This document shows, one piece after another, positions 1 through 7,074 of a DNA stretch of 64,000 nt. Where the stretch lies: assembly GCA_022792035.1 (NCBI GenBank), contig JAAWAE010000036.1:18378-82377 (forward strand), read 5' to 3'. The notes beneath the pieces are model-generated. The model did no database searches and was not told the DNA's origin. It worked only from the letters and a program-made list of their open reading frames with translations. The translations under genes were made by a program, and so were the position numbers. The stretch is from Ruminiclostridium sp. Its GTDB lineage: Bacteria; Bacillota; Clostridia; Oscillospirales; Oscillospiraceae. The stretch's first letter is position 1; every line of letters starts with the position of its first letter.

Positions 1-56
1 GTGATGAGTTCCCGGCGCAGGGATACAAAATTTTGTCGTTTCTCTTCTGAAAGCAT
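1..56 (-). CDS. N-terminal fragment of an unidentified protein, cut by window edge
   Basis: An ATG on the minus strand at 56-54 opens a frame that runs off the window (MLSEEKRQNFVSLRRELI). It starts 4 bases after the stop of the NAD(P)H-hydrate epimerase gene, so it is probably the next gene in the same operon. Only 18 complete codons are visible. That is too few to assign a family, and the upstream ribosome binding site is weak (GAGAAAG). Confidence 0.45.
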   Translation of the reverse strand, partial: MLSEEKRQNFVSLRRELI

Positions 57-60
57 AGTT

Positions 61-783
61 TCACCGTGTTTCTTTCTCTACTAAGATAGGGTCCGAGCCG
101 CTAACATCCTCCAAGGGGATGCTGCGCAGCGGGAAGGGCAGCGTCTCCCCTTCTTCTAAAAAATACGCCGCCTCCAGCAGGCGGATGCCGATGTCGGCCA
201 CCGTGAGGGCCCCGATCACGGCCGCACTGTCCCCCTGAAAAAAGCCAGTCTTCAAAAAGCCGATGGTAACGGTAAGGTCCGAGCGCACCGCAAGCTCCCC
301 TAACCCAGTGTCGCCGTTCAAGCCGCTGTTGATGTCCACACTGACCACATAGGCCCCGGATGCGTTGATGGCCTGGATGGCCTTTTGAAACAAATCCCGG
401 GGCGTCCCGGCAAAGCCGGTGCCCAGGAGGCAGTCCACCAGGATGTCATAGTCCTCCAGGGCTGTCTCCGGGGTAAAGCGGGACACCGGCACCCCCTTCT
501 CCACAGCCCTGTCGTGGTAATACTGCCCGTCCTCGGAAAACTTCTCCGACACCCGCCAGAGCTCGCAGGGGACGCCTCGGTCCGCCAGGATGCAGGCCAA
601 GGCATACCCATCCCCGCCGTTGTTCCCAGAACCCGCCAAGATCCCGATCCGGCCCTTCCACTCCACGGCCAGCGCCACCCCCATGGCGGCGCGGTACATC
701 AGCGTCTTGCTGGGGACCAGATGGGCGATGGTATAGGCGTCGCTCTCCCGCATGGCGGCGACGGTGACAACAGGCTGCTTCAT
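61..783 (-). CDS. nnrE: NAD(P)H-hydrate epimerase (YjeF N-terminal domain)
   Basis: The 240-residue protein has the YjeF_N signature: GSGNNGGDGY near residue 51, DCLLGTGF near 117 and VSVDINSGLNGDTG near 147. The family epimerises R- and S-hydrated NAD(P)H in the cytoplasm so that a dehydratase can repair the cofactor. Only the epimerase half is present; the C-terminal ADP/ATP-dependent dehydratase domain of bifunctional Nnr proteins is absent. The start is backed by AAAGGAAAGAGGGG just upstream and by a sigma-A promoter at 816-844. The next frame starts 4 bases after the stop, suggesting an operon that leaves the window. Confidence 0.9.
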   Translation of the reverse strand: MKQPVVTVAAMRESDAYTIAHLVPSKTLMYRAAMGVALAVEWKGRIGILAGSGNNGGDGYALACILADRGVPCELWRVSEKFSEDGQYYHDRAVEKGVPVSRFTPETALEDYDILVDCLLGTGFAGTPRDLFQKAIQAINASGAYVVSVDINSGLNGDTGLGELAVRSDLTVTIGFLKTGFFQGDSAAVIGALTVADIGIRLLEAAYFLEEGETLPFPLRSIPLEDVSGSDPILVEKETR

Positions 784-815
784 TTTTTCGACCCCTCTCT
801 TTCCTTTTGTGCTCC

Positions 816-844
816 ATTATAACGGCGTCACGGGTAAATTTCAA
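816..844 (-). promoter_or_regulatory. Sigma-A promoter of nnrE
   Basis: On the minus strand a TTGAAA -35 box (844-839) and a TATAAT -10 box (821-816) are separated by exactly 17 bases. They lie about 35 bases upstream of the nnrE start codon. Confidence 0.7.
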
Positions 845-1041
845 GGAGAAACCCAAAAGTCTAAAGTGTGTAAGTTATGAGAATACTCTACGAATCATTC
901 CGTTTTTTCCTCGTTTTTTGCGTCCTTTTTATTGGAAATGACTTATGTTTTTCAGTGCGAGAACGCACCAAAGATAGCGAAAATCATGTTTTCACTAAGC
1001 TCCTCAGCCCTGTATCTTTTTTGGCCGAACGTGACACGCGC

Positions 1042-1086
1042 AAAAGCGTTGTGCCGCAAGAAAAACCTTGCGGCACAACGCTTTTT
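1042..1086 (-). terminator. Rho-independent terminator after the ECF gene
   Basis: A perfect 19-bp stem (AAAAGCGTTGTGCCGCAAG and its complement) encloses a 6-base loop. T-runs lie on both sides, so it could act in both directions; the likely client is the minus-strand ECF gene ending at 1187. Confidence 0.85.
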
Positions 1087-1186
1087 CTAATCTAGTCAGA
1101 CAATTCCAACGTGGACAATATAAGTCAATATAGTACAATGCAGGTAAGAAAAACCCTGTCAAAAATCTGCGCGAAATGCTGTCTTT

Positions 1187-1606
1187 TTATGATTCCGACG
1201 ACGGCTCTGCAGTCAGCGGTTCTGCCTCCGGCTCCTCTTCCGCCTTCTTCCACTCCTCACCATGGATGATATGGCGGGAGATGGTCTTATACACCAGGAA
1301 GGTCAAAATAGAGTTGACCCCCGCCTTGATGAGGTTGAACGGCAGGATGGCCGGCAGCAGCAGAGCGTCCACCACATCCACCGGCACCGTCATAAACATC
1401 GGCGTCAGGATCCCCGCCGCCGGACCATAGGCAAACGCCCCGATCAAAATGGGGATATCCGCCGGGTCGTACTCCAAAAAGGCCACAGCTGGAATAATGG
1501 GGAAATGGACCAGATACACCAGTACCACCGATACCGCCACCAGCATAGCCATCACGGCCAGCTTGCGGACATTTTGGACCCGCTGCCTCTTATCTTTCTC
1601 GTTCAT
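1187..1606 (-). CDS. Riboflavin-type ECF transporter S component, internally shortened
   Basis: The 139-residue reading starts at an ATG behind AGGGAGAG; the longer ORF in the track includes leader sequence. Residues 18-60 match the start of RibU-like S components (helix 1, then FLEYDPADIPILIGAF). Residues from about 68 match the family's C-terminal part (TPMFMTVPVDVV...ILPFNLIKAG...TFLVYK). The family is normally about 180-200 residues with six helices. Here GPAAGI runs straight into TPMF, so about 60 residues (helices 3-4) are missing in frame. A shortened FMN-riboswitch-like leader precedes it. It probably derives from a riboflavin or related vitamin uptake gene; whether it still folds is doubtful. 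Confidence 0.75.
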   Translation of the reverse strand: MNEKDKRQRVQNVRKLAVMAMLVAVSVVLVYLVHFPIIPAVAFLEYDPADIPILIGAFAYGPAAGILTPMFMTVPVDVVDALLLPAILPFNLIKAGVNSILTFLVYKTISRHIIHGEEWKKAEEEPEAEPLTAEPSSES

Positions 1607-1607
1607 A

Positions 1608-1668
1608 AAATCTCTCCCTCGGACGCTGCGGAACCATCGGTGGGGATTTTCCCCCTCCCGAAGATATC
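1608..1668 (-). promoter_or_regulatory. Shortened FMN-riboswitch-like leader
   Basis: On the minus strand the leader reads ATATCTTCGGG, then GGGGGAAAATCCCC, then ACCGATGGT, then GTCCGAGGGAGAGAT just before the start codon. These match the opening helix, a GGGUGAAAUUCCC-type hairpin plus ACCGGCGGU, and the GUCCGGAUGGGAGAAGAU end of the FMN (RFN) element. The element is normally about 115-140 nt; only about 60 nt are here, so several paired regions are missing. The family of the downstream gene fits this reading. Confidence 0.5.
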
Positions 1669-1691
1669 CTGCTCCTATATTGTTTCCTCCA

Positions 1692-1719
1692 ATTATAACG
1701 GATTTCCTCGGAAATACAA
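1692..1719 (-). promoter_or_regulatory. Sigma-A promoter of the ECF gene
   Basis: TTGTAT (1719-1714) and TATAAT (1697-1692) on the minus strand are spaced 16 bases. Transcription would begin about 15-20 bases before the riboswitch-like leader. Confidence 0.6.
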
Positions 1720-1745
1720 GCCCCATTTCGGTGGATGTCCTGCAC

Positions 1746-1783
1746 AAAAATCCCCCCTGGAACCCGTTGCTCCAGGGGGGACT
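1746..1783 (-). terminator. Rho-independent terminator after the DUF436 gene
   Basis: On the minus strand TCCCCCCTGGA, a short loop and TCCAGGGGGGA form a GC-rich stem followed by TTTTT. It sits directly after the stop codon at 1786. Confidence 0.85.
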
Positions 1784-1785
1784 GC

Positions 1786-2331
1786 TCATATCAGAGTCTC
1801 ATCATAAATGGCCCGCTCTCCGCCAATGTACTTGGGGCGGACCCGGGCCGCCAAAAGGATGGCCTGACCGATGTGCTTGCACTCCAGACGCACCGGCACC
1901 GCTACGTGCTTCATATGCATCCCGATCAGGGTCCCGCCGATATCCAGACCGGCATCCGCCCGGATGGTCTCCACCGCCACAGGATGGGCAAAGCCATGAT
2001 AGGCCGCTGTCGCAAACGAGCTCCCCGCCTTGGGCTGAGGCACCACGTTGCAGATCTCCGCATTGGGGACGGCCTCCCCCTCCACAATGATAGCCCGGTT
2101 CAAATGCTCACAGCACTGGGCCGCCAGATAGACGCCCTTGGGGCCCAGGACCTCCATAAGGCCCTCATAGATAGCCTTGCCGATCTCAGGGCTGGAACTG
2201 CTGCCCACTTTGTGTCCGGTCACTTCGCTGGTGGAACAGCCCACCACCAGAATCTGCCCCTTCTGCAGTTTAGCTGCTTGACAGATCTGCTCGGCCGCCT
2301 GTCTGGCTTCCGCCCGTACTTGCTCCAACAT
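1786..2331 (-). CDS. DUF436 / UPF0340 (YwlG-like) family protein
   Basis: The 181-residue protein has the layout and length of the DUF436 (TIGR01440, YwlG) family, with VVGCSTSEVTGHKVGSSSS near residue 29, an AAQCCEHLNRA segment near 89 and a conserved DIGGTLIGMHMKHV block. The family is cytoplasmic and its biochemical role is not established. The conserved Cys and Gly-Ser stretches suggest a binding pocket, but no reaction can be assigned from sequence. It has its own terminator, and a TATAAT-like -10 lies upstream near 2380. Confidence 0.88.
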   Translation of the reverse strand: MLEQVRAEARQAAEQICQAAKLQKGQILVVGCSTSEVTGHKVGSSSSPEIGKAIYEGLMEVLGPKGVYLAAQCCEHLNRAIIVEGEAVPNAEICNVVPQPKAGSSFATAAYHGFAHPVAVETIRADAGLDIGGTLIGMHMKHVAVPVRLECKHIGQAILLAARVRPKYIGGERAIYDETLI

Positions 2332-2437
2332 ATCCTTCCCCCTCTTTCGTATCTAAAGGTACTTGACCTGTTTCCTATTATAAACAGCTTTCACCGCTTT
2401 ACCATAGCCAAAGAGGTTTTTTTCCTCATGTCCAGAT

Positions 2438-2971
2438 TCAAGAGGTTTTTTCTCGAATCTTCTCCGCCTTTTCCCTGGCCTCGGCTTCGGCCAATGCCGC
2501 GGCAATGGCCGCCTCTTTCTCCTGCTGCTTCCTGCGCCGGAAACGGGCCGCCACCAGGAAGCAGCGGACGATCTCGGAGGCAATGAGAATGCCCCCCGCG
2601 ATGCCTACCGCCCCCAAAAGCGCCTCGATGCCTTTGGCGGTGAATACCTCTGTGTCTTCGTTGACCACCGCTTCCATGGCGTAGTACAGCGCACTACCGG
2701 GGAGCAGGGGGACAATGCCGGGGATGAGGTACACGTTGGCCGGAGCCTTGCGCCAGCGGGCCATCATTTCTGACCACAGACAGACCGCAACGCCTCCCGT
2801 CAGCGAGGAGAGGAAAACCCCTGCCCCAGCGAATCCCACAGCCAGATAGGCCGTCCAAGACAATGCCCCGCCCAGGGTCGCGAAGAGCAGATGCTCCCTC
2901 CGCACCCGGAACAGCAGCGCAAACCCCAAGGTACCCAGGGTCGCACAAAAAATCTGAATCAGTTCCTGCAT
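2438..2971 (-). CDS. Threonine/serine exporter, ThrE_2-type subunit (DUF3815, YjjB-like)
   Basis: This 177-residue membrane protein carries four or five hydrophobic helices and the family motif NVYLIPGIVPLLPGSALYYA, followed by a charged cytoplasmic tail rich in Lys, Glu and Ala (residues about 145-177). Family members pair with a DUF1212 partner to form a split version of the ThrE amino-acid exporter. The start ATG overlaps the stop of that partner by one base (TAATG), so the two are translationally coupled. The substrate is inferred from the family. Confidence 0.85.
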   Translation of the reverse strand: MQELIQIFCATLGTLGFALLFRVRREHLLFATLGGALSWTAYLAVGFAGAGVFLSSLTGGVAVCLWSEMMARWRKAPANVYLIPGIVPLLPGSALYYAMEAVVNEDTEVFTAKGIEALLGAVGIAGGILIASEIVRCFLVAARFRRRKQQEKEAAIAAALAEAEAREKAEKIREKTS

Positions 2972-3738
2972 TACAGTCCGCCTCCGATCATGAAGGACAC
3001 CGTGTATCCAATCGCAATGGCGCCTGCGCCCAAGACCGCCTCCACCATGCGGTAAATACCCGTAAGGATGTCTGCGTAAAACAGCTCCCGCACTCCATTC
3101 ACCAGGGCCAATCCCGGGATGAAGAGCATGATATCTCCGATGACGATCTTATCTAGGTCCACCCCCGGACAGAAATGCTTACACAGCTGGGCCAGCATCC
3201 CCGCGGCAAAGCAGGCCACCACGATATAAATAGTACGGTTCTGCAGGTTTCTCACCCTTAGATGGTCCAGACCGTAAATGCCGCAGGCGATGCAGGCCGA
3301 GAGCAGACCATCCAAAATGGTCCCACCGAAAAAGACTGCAAAGGCCCCTGTCCCTAAAATGTAGCCCATCAGCTCCTTCCAGGGCCAACGGGAGGGGCGT
3401 TCCTCGATTTTGGGCAGGTCGGACATCAGCGGAGGCTTTCTGCAGATCTCCCGCGCCGCAGTGTTGATGACCTCCAATCGCTTGAGGTTCATCGCCGTCT
3501 TCTCCGGGAGGACCATGCAGGTGCTGGTATAATGCTCTCCGCTCTTCGTTTTCACCGTGACCGCCGCCTGGGTAGCCATGGCGTGGGCGTCCAATACCTC
3601 CAGGCCATAAGCCCGAAAGATGCGGGCCATGGTGTTTTCCGTCCGCCAGGCCTCCGCGCCACATTCCATCATTTGACGGCCCAGGTTGAGGGTGTACTCC
3701 ACCAGGGCCTCACAGTCTGTCTGTGCCGTCCGTGTCAT
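2971..3738 (-). CDS. Threonine/serine exporter, ThrE_1-type subunit (DUF1212, YjjP-like)
   Basis: I chose the ATG at 3738 (MTRTAQTD), 255 residues, because AAAGGAGC sits just upstream; the ORF could extend to 3786. The N-terminal half is soluble with the conserved GRQMMECGAEAWRTENTM segment near residue 18. The C-terminal half has four or five membrane helices with FIPGLALVNGVRELFYADIL. This is the larger half of the two-gene ThrE system and is followed without a gap by its DUF3815 partner. Export of threonine or serine is the family role. Confidence 0.87.
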   Translation of the reverse strand: MTRTAQTDCEALVEYTLNLGRQMMECGAEAWRTENTMARIFRAYGLEVLDAHAMATQAAVTVKTKSGEHYTSTCMVLPEKTAMNLKRLEVINTAAREICRKPPLMSDLPKIEERPSRWPWKELMGYILGTGAFAVFFGGTILDGLLSACIACGIYGLDHLRVRNLQNRTIYIVVACFAAGMLAQLCKHFCPGVDLDKIVIGDIMLFIPGLALVNGVRELFYADILTGIYRMVEAVLGAGAIAIGYTVSFMIGGGL

Positions 3739-3891
3739 TGTGCGCTCCTTTCGTTTCATGCTCTCACCGTCCGTGGGTTGATGCATTTAGATAGGTAATG
3801 ATAGACCCATTTTGAAGGAAATACAATAGGAAAAGACAACAGAAGCCCTCGCTTCCCACCCTCCTTTTTCATACAAAATCCCACCTGCTGC

Positions 3892-3920
3892 TTGACTTTC
3901 TCTCTGGCAGGCCGTACAAT
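3892..3920 (+). promoter_or_regulatory. Sigma-A promoter of the DUF975-lipoprotein operon
   Basis: TTGACT (3892-3897) and TACAAT (3915-3920) are separated by exactly 17 bases, about 75 bases before the DUF975 start. Between promoter and gene an inverted repeat GCTTGAC...GTCAAGC (3944-3972) could bind a regulator. Confidence 0.75.
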
Positions 3921-3997
3921 ATGAAACATAGCTTTCAACCGCTGCTTGACCGTTCGTTCTCCCTCGTCAAGCGATTCCCAACACAAGGAGGTTTTTT

Positions 3998-4789
3998 ATG
4001 CCGAATATGTGGAACACTTCCCTGTTCAAGACCAACGCAAAAGCGAATTTCAGCCTGAGCTACTGGCCCTTTGTCGCTGTCAGCGTACTGCTGATCCTCT
4101 TGAACAGTGAATTTTTCACCGTCCAGCTCCAGACCTATATGGGAGATATATCATGGCTGGCTCCCTATCTTCCCTATGTCACGGACAACGCCGTCTTCCC
4201 CTGGGACGAGTGGACCTATCGAGTGATCTACCGCTTCCAGCTGCCTTGGTTCCTCCTCATTGCCATCCAGCTCCTGGTGACCAACCCTTACGAAGTGGGC
4301 GCCTGCCGCTTTTTCCTGGACAACAACGGGTCCCAACGGGCCCCGTTCTCCGTGACCATTGAGGCGGGTTTTCAGCGCAACTTTGGTAATATCGTCCTCA
4401 CCCAGTTTTTGCGCAACCTGTTCATCTTCCTTTGGTCTCTGCTCTTCCTCATCCCGGGGATCATCTGTGCCTTTTCCTACTTCGCCGTGCCCTATATCCT
4501 GGCGGAGAATCCCAACCTGGACCACAACCGGGTCTTACAGCTGAGCAAGGAGATGACGAAAGGCCACAAGATGGATATTTTCCTCACCCAGCTCTCCTTC
4601 TTCTTCTGGTTCTGCTTGGAAGTGATCACGGCCAACATCGTCGGTGTTTTTTATGTTCAGCCCTACTTCAATGCCACCAATGCGGAGATGTATCGATTCC
4701 TGCGTTTTGAAGCCCTGCAAAGAGGCATCGCCGCCCCTGGGGAACTCCCCGGCTCCGGTACCGGCTCCACACAATGGAGGTCTGTGTGA
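3998..4789 (+). CDS. DUF975 family integral membrane protein
   Basis: The 263-residue protein opens with LFKTNAKANFSLSYWPFVAVS, the typical DUF975 start. It has about five hydrophobic segments and a central LFLIPGIICAFSYFAVPYIL. DUF975 proteins are polytopic membrane proteins of Firmicutes with no firm function. AGGAGG precedes the start by 8 bases. The stop overlaps the next gene's ATG (TGATG), so this protein and the following lipoprotein are coupled and may act together at the membrane. Confidence 0.88.
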   Translation: MPNMWNTSLFKTNAKANFSLSYWPFVAVSVLLILLNSEFFTVQLQTYMGDISWLAPYLPYVTDNAVFPWDEWTYRVIYRFQLPWFLLIAIQLLVTNPYEVGACRFFLDNNGSQRAPFSVTIEAGFQRNFGNIVLTQFLRNLFIFLWSLLFLIPGIICAFSYFAVPYILAENPNLDHNRVLQLSKEMTKGHKMDIFLTQLSFFFWFCLEVITANIVGVFYVQPYFNATNAEMYRFLRFEALQRGIAAPGELPGSGTGSTQWRSV

Positions 4790-5625
4790 TGCTGAATTTG
4801 ACTCATTGGAAACGTCTCCTGCCGCTCTGTCTGACCGCGCTGCTCTTGGCCGGCTGCGGCGGCGGGGACCCCGACAGCGCAGATCCGGATTTACGGCAGA
4901 TCAAAACAAATTTGGGTCCCTTGGCCACCTATCTGGACTTGGATGGTCTCTCTGAGACCACCCTGTCCAACTGCTATCAGACGGTAGGCGAGGAGGAGAA
5001 GGCGGAGGGGGTTGTTCTCTCCGTCACCGAAACCGCTGGGGATGGGATGATCCTCCATACAGCCTTTACCTTCCAGCCCCCAAAGGGCAGCGATGTCTTT
5101 CTCTCTCCTAAAGATGTTTCCCTGGTTCAGGGTTCATCGGCGAATGACGGGTATATCGGGGCATCCCCTACGAACCTGCAATCCACAGAGAATGGAGAGG
5201 GCGGCTATGACTGTCTGGCGACCTTCCTCTATGACCGGGAAGTCCTGCGGGCGGGAGAGCCTCTTACCTTGGCTGTGCGGGGCAGCGGGGAGGAATCCTT
5301 TTCCTGCGCCGTCACCTGGACCCAGGAAAAGCTGGGAACTGTCACCTATGTGGATTTGAAGGACGGGCAGGGGACGATGGTGGGCACTGCCCTGCTCTCC
5401 CCTTTCGCCCTGAACATCTCTCTATGGGACACGCGGGGGGTGAGTCCTCAGGACTTGCAAGACTCCATTGCTCTTTGGGATGTCAACGGGGAGGCCCTGC
5501 CGGTTCAGGGGGCCTTCGTCACTGAAAGCGATACGTTCTTTTCTGGGCAGTTCTTTGCTCCGGTGGAGATGGAACAGGTGGATGCGGTACACGTCGGGTT
5601 GTTTACCACGTCTCTGCATTCGTAG
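4789..5625 (+). CDS. Secreted lipoprotein of unknown function
   Basis: I start at 4789 (MLNLTHWKR), 278 residues, because GGAGG lies 8 bases upstream and the stop of DUF975 overlaps this ATG. The signal peptide ends in a lipobox (LLLAGC, lipidated Cys about residue 22), placing the mature protein on the outer face of the membrane. The rest looks like beta-rich extracellular domain (VVLSVTET, LTLAVRGSGEESFSCAVTW) with no motif I recognise. It is the last gene of a two-gene operon with DUF975. Confidence 0.8.
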   Translation: MLNLTHWKRLLPLCLTALLLAGCGGGDPDSADPDLRQIKTNLGPLATYLDLDGLSETTLSNCYQTVGEEEKAEGVVLSVTETAGDGMILHTAFTFQPPKGSDVFLSPKDVSLVQGSSANDGYIGASPTNLQSTENGEGGYDCLATFLYDREVLRAGEPLTLAVRGSGEESFSCAVTWTQEKLGTVTYVDLKDGQGTMVGTALLSPFALNISLWDTRGVSPQDLQDSIALWDVNGEALPVQGAFVTESDTFFSGQFFAPVEMEQVDAVHVGLFTTSLHS

Positions 5626-5630
5626 GATCA

Positions 5631-5703
5631 TTGGGCTCTGCCCAAACCCGCCAGGGCTTTGCCCTGGACCCACCGCCCTTTGAAAAGGGCGGCCCTAAAC
5701 TTT
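5631..5703. repeat. Triple-hairpin intergenic palindromic element
   Basis: Three consecutive hairpins occur: TTGGGC-tct-GCCCAA, CCAGGGC-ttt-GCCCTGG and a CCGCCCTT...AAGGGCGG stem, each separated by a few bases. The spacing and the GGGCTNTGCCC style resemble the REP-like intergenic palindromes common in GC-rich gut Clostridia. No second copy was noticed in this window. Confidence 0.55.
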
Positions 5704-5720
5704 ATTCACTTCATTCACTG

Positions 5721-5766
5721 CAAAAAACGAGCGCGGGGAGTTCTTGCTCCTCGCGCTCGTTTTTCA
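5721..5766 (-). terminator. Bidirectional terminator between the lipoprotein gene and rpoD
   Basis: AAAAAACGAGCGCG...CGCGCTCGTTTTT forms a strong stem with a GGAG/CTCC extension. Runs of A and T on either side let it end both the plus-strand lipoprotein operon and the minus-strand rpoD operon. Confidence 0.85.
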
Positions 5767-5769
5767 TTG

Positions 5770-7074
5770 TTAGTTTAGGAAATCTTTTAACTTCTTGGAA
5801 CGGCTGGGGTGACGGAGCTTGCGCAGAGCCTTCGCCTCGATCTGGCGGATACGCTCCCTAGTGACGTTGAACTCCTTGCCCACCTCTTCCAGGGTGCGGG
5901 TACGTCCGTCCTCGATGCCAAAGCGCAGCTTCAGCACCTTTTCTTCCCGGGGGGTCAGGGTGCTCAGCACCTCCACCAGCTGCTCCTTGAGCAGGGTGAA
6001 GGAGGCGGCTTCCGAAGGTTCGGAGGCATCCTCGTCGGGGATGAAATCTCCCAGGTGGGAGTCTTCCTCCTCGCCGATGGGGGTCTCCAGGCTCACCGGT
6101 TCCTGGGCGATTTTCAGGATTTCCCGCACCTTATCCACAGGCATCCCGATCTCCTCGGCAGTCTCCTCGGGGGTGGGGTCGTGGCCCAGCTCCTGGAGGA
6201 GCTGGCGGTTGACGCGGATGACCTTGTTGATGGTCTCCACCATGTGCACCGGGATGCGGATGGTCCGGGCCTGGTCGGCAATGGCCCGGGTGATGGCCTG
6301 CCGAATCCACCAGGTGGCATAGGTGGAGAACTTGTATCCCTTGGTGTAGTCGAACTTCTCCACCGCCTTGATCAGGCCCAGGTTCCCCTCCTGGATCAGG
6401 TCCAGGAAGAGCATCCCACGGCCCACATACCGCTTGGCGATGGACACCACCAGACGCAGGTTCGCTTCCGCCAAGCTCTGCTTGGCCCGCTCCCCAGCCT
6501 TCACCAGGGCTCGCAGGGCCTTCGCGTCCTCTTCAGGCAGCACCGTACCCTCGCGCTCCATCTCCGCCAGCTGTTCCTTGGCCTCCTGTCCGGCCACCAT
6601 GGCCTGGGCCAGGGCCACTTCCTGGTCGCTGGTGAGAAGGTCCACCTTGCCGATCTCCTTTAAGTACATCCGTACCGGGTCGTCGATGCCAAAGGCGTCC
6701 ACCAGGGTGTTGGGGTCTACGATCTCCTCATCGGGGATCTCCTCGATCTCCTCGATGGGCGGCATGGCGTCGGGGTTCAGATCGGGGAGATAGTCCTCCC
6801 CTGCTGTGTCGATGCCCATGTTCTCCATGACATCGTAGAGCTTGTCCATCTGTTCGGAGTCCAGGTCCATTTCCTCCAAGGCCTCCATGAGTTCATTGGA
6901 GGATAGGCTTCCCTTCTTTCTTCCCCTGTCCAGCAGATCCCCCAGCTTTTCCGCTCCAGTGACGCCGGACACGATTTTTAAGATATCCGCCTTGCCGGCC
7001 TGGAACTGTTCCTCAGTCAGATGGAGCATCTTTTCTTTTTCCCGCTTGTTGTCCAGACTTTTCTTTTCGCTCAT
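5770..7074 (-). CDS. rpoD: RNA polymerase primary sigma factor (sigma-A, RpoD)
   Basis: The true start is the ATG at 7074, which overlaps the dnaG stop (ATGA). That gives 434 residues; the 518-residue ORF of the track includes out-of-frame dnaG sequence. Region 1.2 ([16 protein letters not shown]), region 2 ([27 protein letters not shown], then [17 protein letters not shown]), region 3 and region 4 ([18 protein letters not shown], then [17 protein letters not shown]) are all present. It directs RNA polymerase to the TTGACA/TATAAT promoters seen across this window. It is the last gene of a dgt-dnaG-rpoD operon. Confidence 0.97.
   Translation of the reverse strand: MSEKKSLDNKREKEKMLHLTEEQFQAGKADILKIVSGVTGAEKLGDLLDRGRKKGSLSSNELMEALEEMDLDSEQMDKLYDVMENMGIDTAGEDYLPDLNPDAMPPIEEIEEIPDEEIVDPNTLVDAFGIDDPVRMYLKEIGKVDLLTSDQEVALAQAMVAGQEAKEQLAEMEREGTVLPEEDAKALRALVKAGERAKQSLAEANLRLVVSIAKRYVGRGMLFLDLIQEGNLGLIKAVEKFDYTKGYKFSTYATWWIRQAITRAIADQARTIRIPVHMVETINKVIRVNRQLLQELGHDPTPEETAEEIGMPVDKVREILKIAQEPVSLETPIGEEEDSHLGDFIPDEDASEPSEAASFTLLKEQLVEVLSTLTPREEKVLKLRFGIEDGRTRTLEEVGKEFNVTRERIRQIEAKALRKLRHPSRSKKLKDFLN

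Larger units (their letters stand above)
784..1186. other. Intergenic gap between nnrE and the ECF gene
   Basis: This stretch of about 400 bases holds the nnrE promoter (816-844) and a strong terminator hairpin (1042-1086). The part from about 860 to 1040 is visibly more AT-rich than its neighbours. The 72-codon plus-strand ORF at 877-1095 has no ribosome binding site, reads through the terminator stem and resembles nothing I know. I see no gene here. Confidence 0.6.

Noticed and set aside
385-822. Long plus-strand ORF opposite nnrE
   Set aside because: Shadow of a GC-rich minus-strand gene; codon use and lack of SD argue against coding.
877-1095. 72-codon plus-strand ORF in the gap after nnrE
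   Set aside because: No ribosome binding site, reads through a strong terminator stem and has no family resemblance.
1111-1140. TGGACA-N16-TACAAT on the plus strand facing the ECF gene
   Set aside because: One mismatch-prone promoter-like match with no plus-strand gene behind it; could be an antisense start but there is no further support.
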